In this document: positions 37,464 through 39,209 of the stretch, one piece after another
How the letters are laid out: each line of letters starts with the position of its first letter
How positions within the stretch are numbered: position 1 is the stretch's first letter
Source of the DNA: Pedobacter agri PB92
GTDB taxonomy: Bacteria > Bacteroidota > Bacteroidia > Sphingobacteriales > Sphingobacteriaceae
Length of the DNA: 39,209 bases
Direction: 5' to 3'
Assembly: GCF_000258495.1 (NCBI RefSeq)
Contig: NZ_AJLG01000021.1
Coordinates: forward strand, 1-39,209
The notes under the pieces: model-generated
Databases searched by the model: none
What the model saw: the letters and a program-made list of their open reading frames with translations, nothing else
Told to the model about the DNA's origin: nothing
Program-made: the position numbers and the translations under genes

Positions 37464-37848
37464 ATAGCTTAAAATCAATTTTGCATTGCTGATGGAAAAT
37501 TTTTAGTTAACAATAAGTAATCACTATATTTATGTCGAGCGAGCTTAAAACCTCAGTATTAAATCTTACATTACTAAACGCGATCTCTTTATAGGTATTT
37601 TATCGCTGCTAATATGATTTTTGAGAAATTGGGGAAGTATTATTTGAGTTAGCACAACACCAATGGATTTGCAAATCCTTACTACTTAAACCAAATGGAA
37701 AAAAGTCGCAGCATTCATTATATTTTCATTCCGATCCTGCTTACTCGCCTGATTTAAGCACCATTAATCTTGCTGCCGATTGAAAACCATTTGCATAGTA
37801 ATAGGGTTTTATGATTGTCCCGTCATCAGAATTAAAATTTAGAATCTC
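37464..37848. other. Gene-free stretch before the cold-shock-like gene
   Basis: These 385 AT-rich bases show no coding frame, repeat or convincing hairpin. Nothing is recognisable. Confidence 0.4.
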
Positions 37849-38082
37849 ATGAGAACGGGAATAATTATATCATATAACCACACAGCAGGAGTTGGCTTTA
37901 TTAAAGACAGCAACAAACAAAGAATCAGGTTTTACAATGAAGATAAAACGGTAGTTTTTAAGCAGTTTGATGTCGTTCAATTCGATATCAGTTTTGTGCG
38001 GAACAGTTTACAGGCCGTAAACGTGATAGGCGTAAGGGATAAAAAGGGAAATATAGTCTCTATGACAACCAATATCAATTAG
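37849..38082 (+). CDS. Cold-shock-domain-like small protein
   Basis: The 77-aa sequence starts MRTGIIISYNHTAGVGFIKD and continues with IRFYNEDKTVVFKQFDVVQFDIS. This fits a cold-shock OB fold: G-x-V/I at strand 1, an RNP1-like GVGFIKD, an RNP2-like RIRFYNE and a hydrophobic strand 4. The RNP motifs are weaker than in CspA, so RNA binding is plausible rather than certain. It is a stand-alone gene. Confidence 0.65.
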   Translation: MRTGIIISYNHTAGVGFIKDSNKQRIRFYNEDKTVVFKQFDVVQFDISFVRNSLQAVNVIGVRDKKGNIVSMTTNIN

Positions 38083-38168
38083 CAATCTCCGTTACCACAT
38101 TATTAAATTCAATTTGCATTCTCAAAAAGATGTTACTAACTTGAGTTGATTCCCATTCAATTTGGTAC

Positions 38169-39209
38169 ATGCCCAATATCAAAACATTAATATACGTTTA
38201 TCTCTTTGTTTTTGCCTCATCGGTATTGTTTGCTTGTAAAGAAACCCCGAGGGATGAACCCTTGAAAATATCTGATAGGATTTTTGACATTAAAGCCAAA
38301 TCGGGCATGATGTACAAACGGGGGCAGCAAGACTCAGCCATACGGTTTTTAGATAGTGCAATAGCTAAAATTCAGTTAACCTCCGTAGAAAAGTGGAGTG
38401 TGCTGAATACTAAAACTGCCTATTTTTTAAACTTTAAGAAAAGGCCAGATAGTGCATTAAAACTTGCTGACAGCATGCTTAAGGTGGTAGAAGCTAAACC
38501 TGCTCTAATTAAACATTATATTTCTGCATTACTGGTTAGGGGAGATGTGTTGATGGATTTTGGATTATATGAAGATGCATTTGACGCTTATGTGCGAGCC
38601 GGTAAAATTTCAAACTCTATTTCAAAATGTTATGCGCTTTCTCCAAAGCTTGGTTTTCTACGATACAAACAAGGCTTTTTTCAGGAATCGATACCCTACT
38701 TTAAAAAGGGTTTTAACGAGACTTTAGCTTGTGCGGATACCAGCAGTTTTGAACAATCTTTTGTATCCCCTCAAGGATTACTCAATACCATAGGACTCTG
38801 TTTTGAGAAATTAAAGCAACCTGACAGTGCATTATTCTATTATCAAAAAGCCCTGCACTTTATAGATGAACGAAGCCTGATCTTCCCTGACCGAACAGAA
38901 TTTGCGCTTATGGCAAAAGGAGTGATTTATGGAAATATGGCTACGGCCTTTATGCAGAAAGGGCAGCATCAACAAACGGAAAAATTTCTGTTAAAATCCA
39001 TTCAAATCAATAGTAAAAAAGGTGCTGAAAATGGCGATGCGCAAACTGCCCGGATAAAGTTAATCAACCTCTACACGCTTAGTAAACAGTATAGAAAAGC
39101 CAGATTACTGATTGAAGAGATGGAAAACGATGATTCCTCCTTCAAAAATTTTACCTCTCAGGAATCTATCATGAAGTTCCTCTATGCCAAGTGGAAATTT
39201 TATGATACT
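38169..39209 (+). CDS. TPR-repeat lipoprotein, N-terminal part (probably a TPR sensor histidine kinase)
   Basis: The frame is open from the ATG at 38169 to the window edge (347 codons). It begins with a signal peptide and lipobox-like SSVLFAC (Cys23), so the mature protein should be a lipoprotein or membrane-anchored on the periplasmic side. Helix pairs with TPR spacing follow, for example YKRGQQDSAIRFLDSAIAKI, KRPDSALKLADSMLKVVEAK, QPDSALFYYQKALHFID and KGQHQQTEKFLLKSIQINSK. In Bacteroidota such N-termini usually lead to a TM helix and a histidine kinase or a LuxR-type DNA-binding domain. That part lies outside the window. Confidence 0.82.
   Translation, partial: MPNIKTLIYVYLFVFASSVLFACKETPRDEPLKISDRIFDIKAKSGMMYKRGQQDSAIRFLDSAIAKIQLTSVEKWSVLNTKTAYFLNFKKRPDSALKLADSMLKVVEAKPALIKHYISALLVRGDVLMDFGLYEDAFDAYVRAGKISNSISKCYALSPKLGFLRYKQGFFQESIPYFKKGFNETLACADTSSFEQSFVSPQGLLNTIGLCFEKLKQPDSALFYYQKALHFIDERSLIFPDRTEFALMAKGVIYGNMATAFMQKGQHQQTEKFLLKSIQINSKKGAENGDAQTARIKLINLYTLSKQYRKARLLIEEMENDDSSFKNFTSQESIMKFLYAKWKFYDT

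Overview
The window looks like chromosome from a low-GC member of the Bacteroidota, most likely a Pedobacter-like Sphingobacteriaceae. The evidence is AT-rich intergenic DNA, almost no Shine-Dalgarno sequences, possible TAnnTTTG promoter elements, families typical of the phylum (GH97 and GH92 glycosidases, DUF2911, DUF2130, split KdpD, TPR and multi-PAS sensor kinases), and many dispersed palindromic intergenic repeats. The genus is inferred from gene content only. No tRNA, rRNA, CRISPR array, transposase or phage gene was recognised.

Layout. 1-1.6 kb: a Crp/Fnr-type regulator, cut by the window edge, diverges from an SDR reductase; an FNR-type palindrome lies between them. 1.9-3.7 kb: housekeeping genes adk and obgE. 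3.7-10.2 kb: a YdcF-like membrane protein, a YtxH protein, an OsmC protein, a DUF2130 coiled-coil protein, a GH97 alpha-glucosidase and a hotdog thioesterase, separated by repeat-rich gaps. 10.2-20.9 kb: a complete potassium-uptake (Kdp) island on the minus strand. Read in its own direction it runs: sigma-54-type response regulator, terminator, a 26-aa membrane microprotein, kdpF, kdpA, kdpB, kdpC, an outer-membrane porin with a frameshifted signal peptide, a KdpD lacking a kinase domain, and a separate membrane histidine kinase. 21-25.9 kb: a plus-strand cluster of a PIG-L deacetylase (one frameshift), a 34-aa membrane microprotein, a sodium:solute symporter (two frameshifts) and a DUF2911 protein. 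26-28.4 kb: a GH92-type glycosidase and a 63-aa protein. 28.4-35.9 kb: two sensor histidine kinases (one short, one with five PAS domains), a 2H phosphoesterase, a small hypothetical gene and an AI-2E family permease. 36-39.2 kb: an infC (IF-3) gene outside its usual operon, a two-TM protein, a 47-aa DUF2256 protein, a cold-shock-like protein and a TPR lipoprotein that runs off the right edge.

How it fits together. The Kdp island is the most coherent system. High-affinity K+ import (KdpFABC) sits with its own outer-membrane porin and a three-part sensor: a soluble KdpD/Usp protein, a separate membrane kinase and an NtrC-type activator in place of the usual KdpDE pair. Two unannotated microproteins stand out: the 26-aa peptide just before kdpF, and the 34-aa peptide whose stop overlaps the symporter start. 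Four apparent single-base indels, three in a polyA or polyT run and one in an AA doublet, break three genes between 14.4 and 24.8 kb. They are either a patch of gene decay or sequencing errors.
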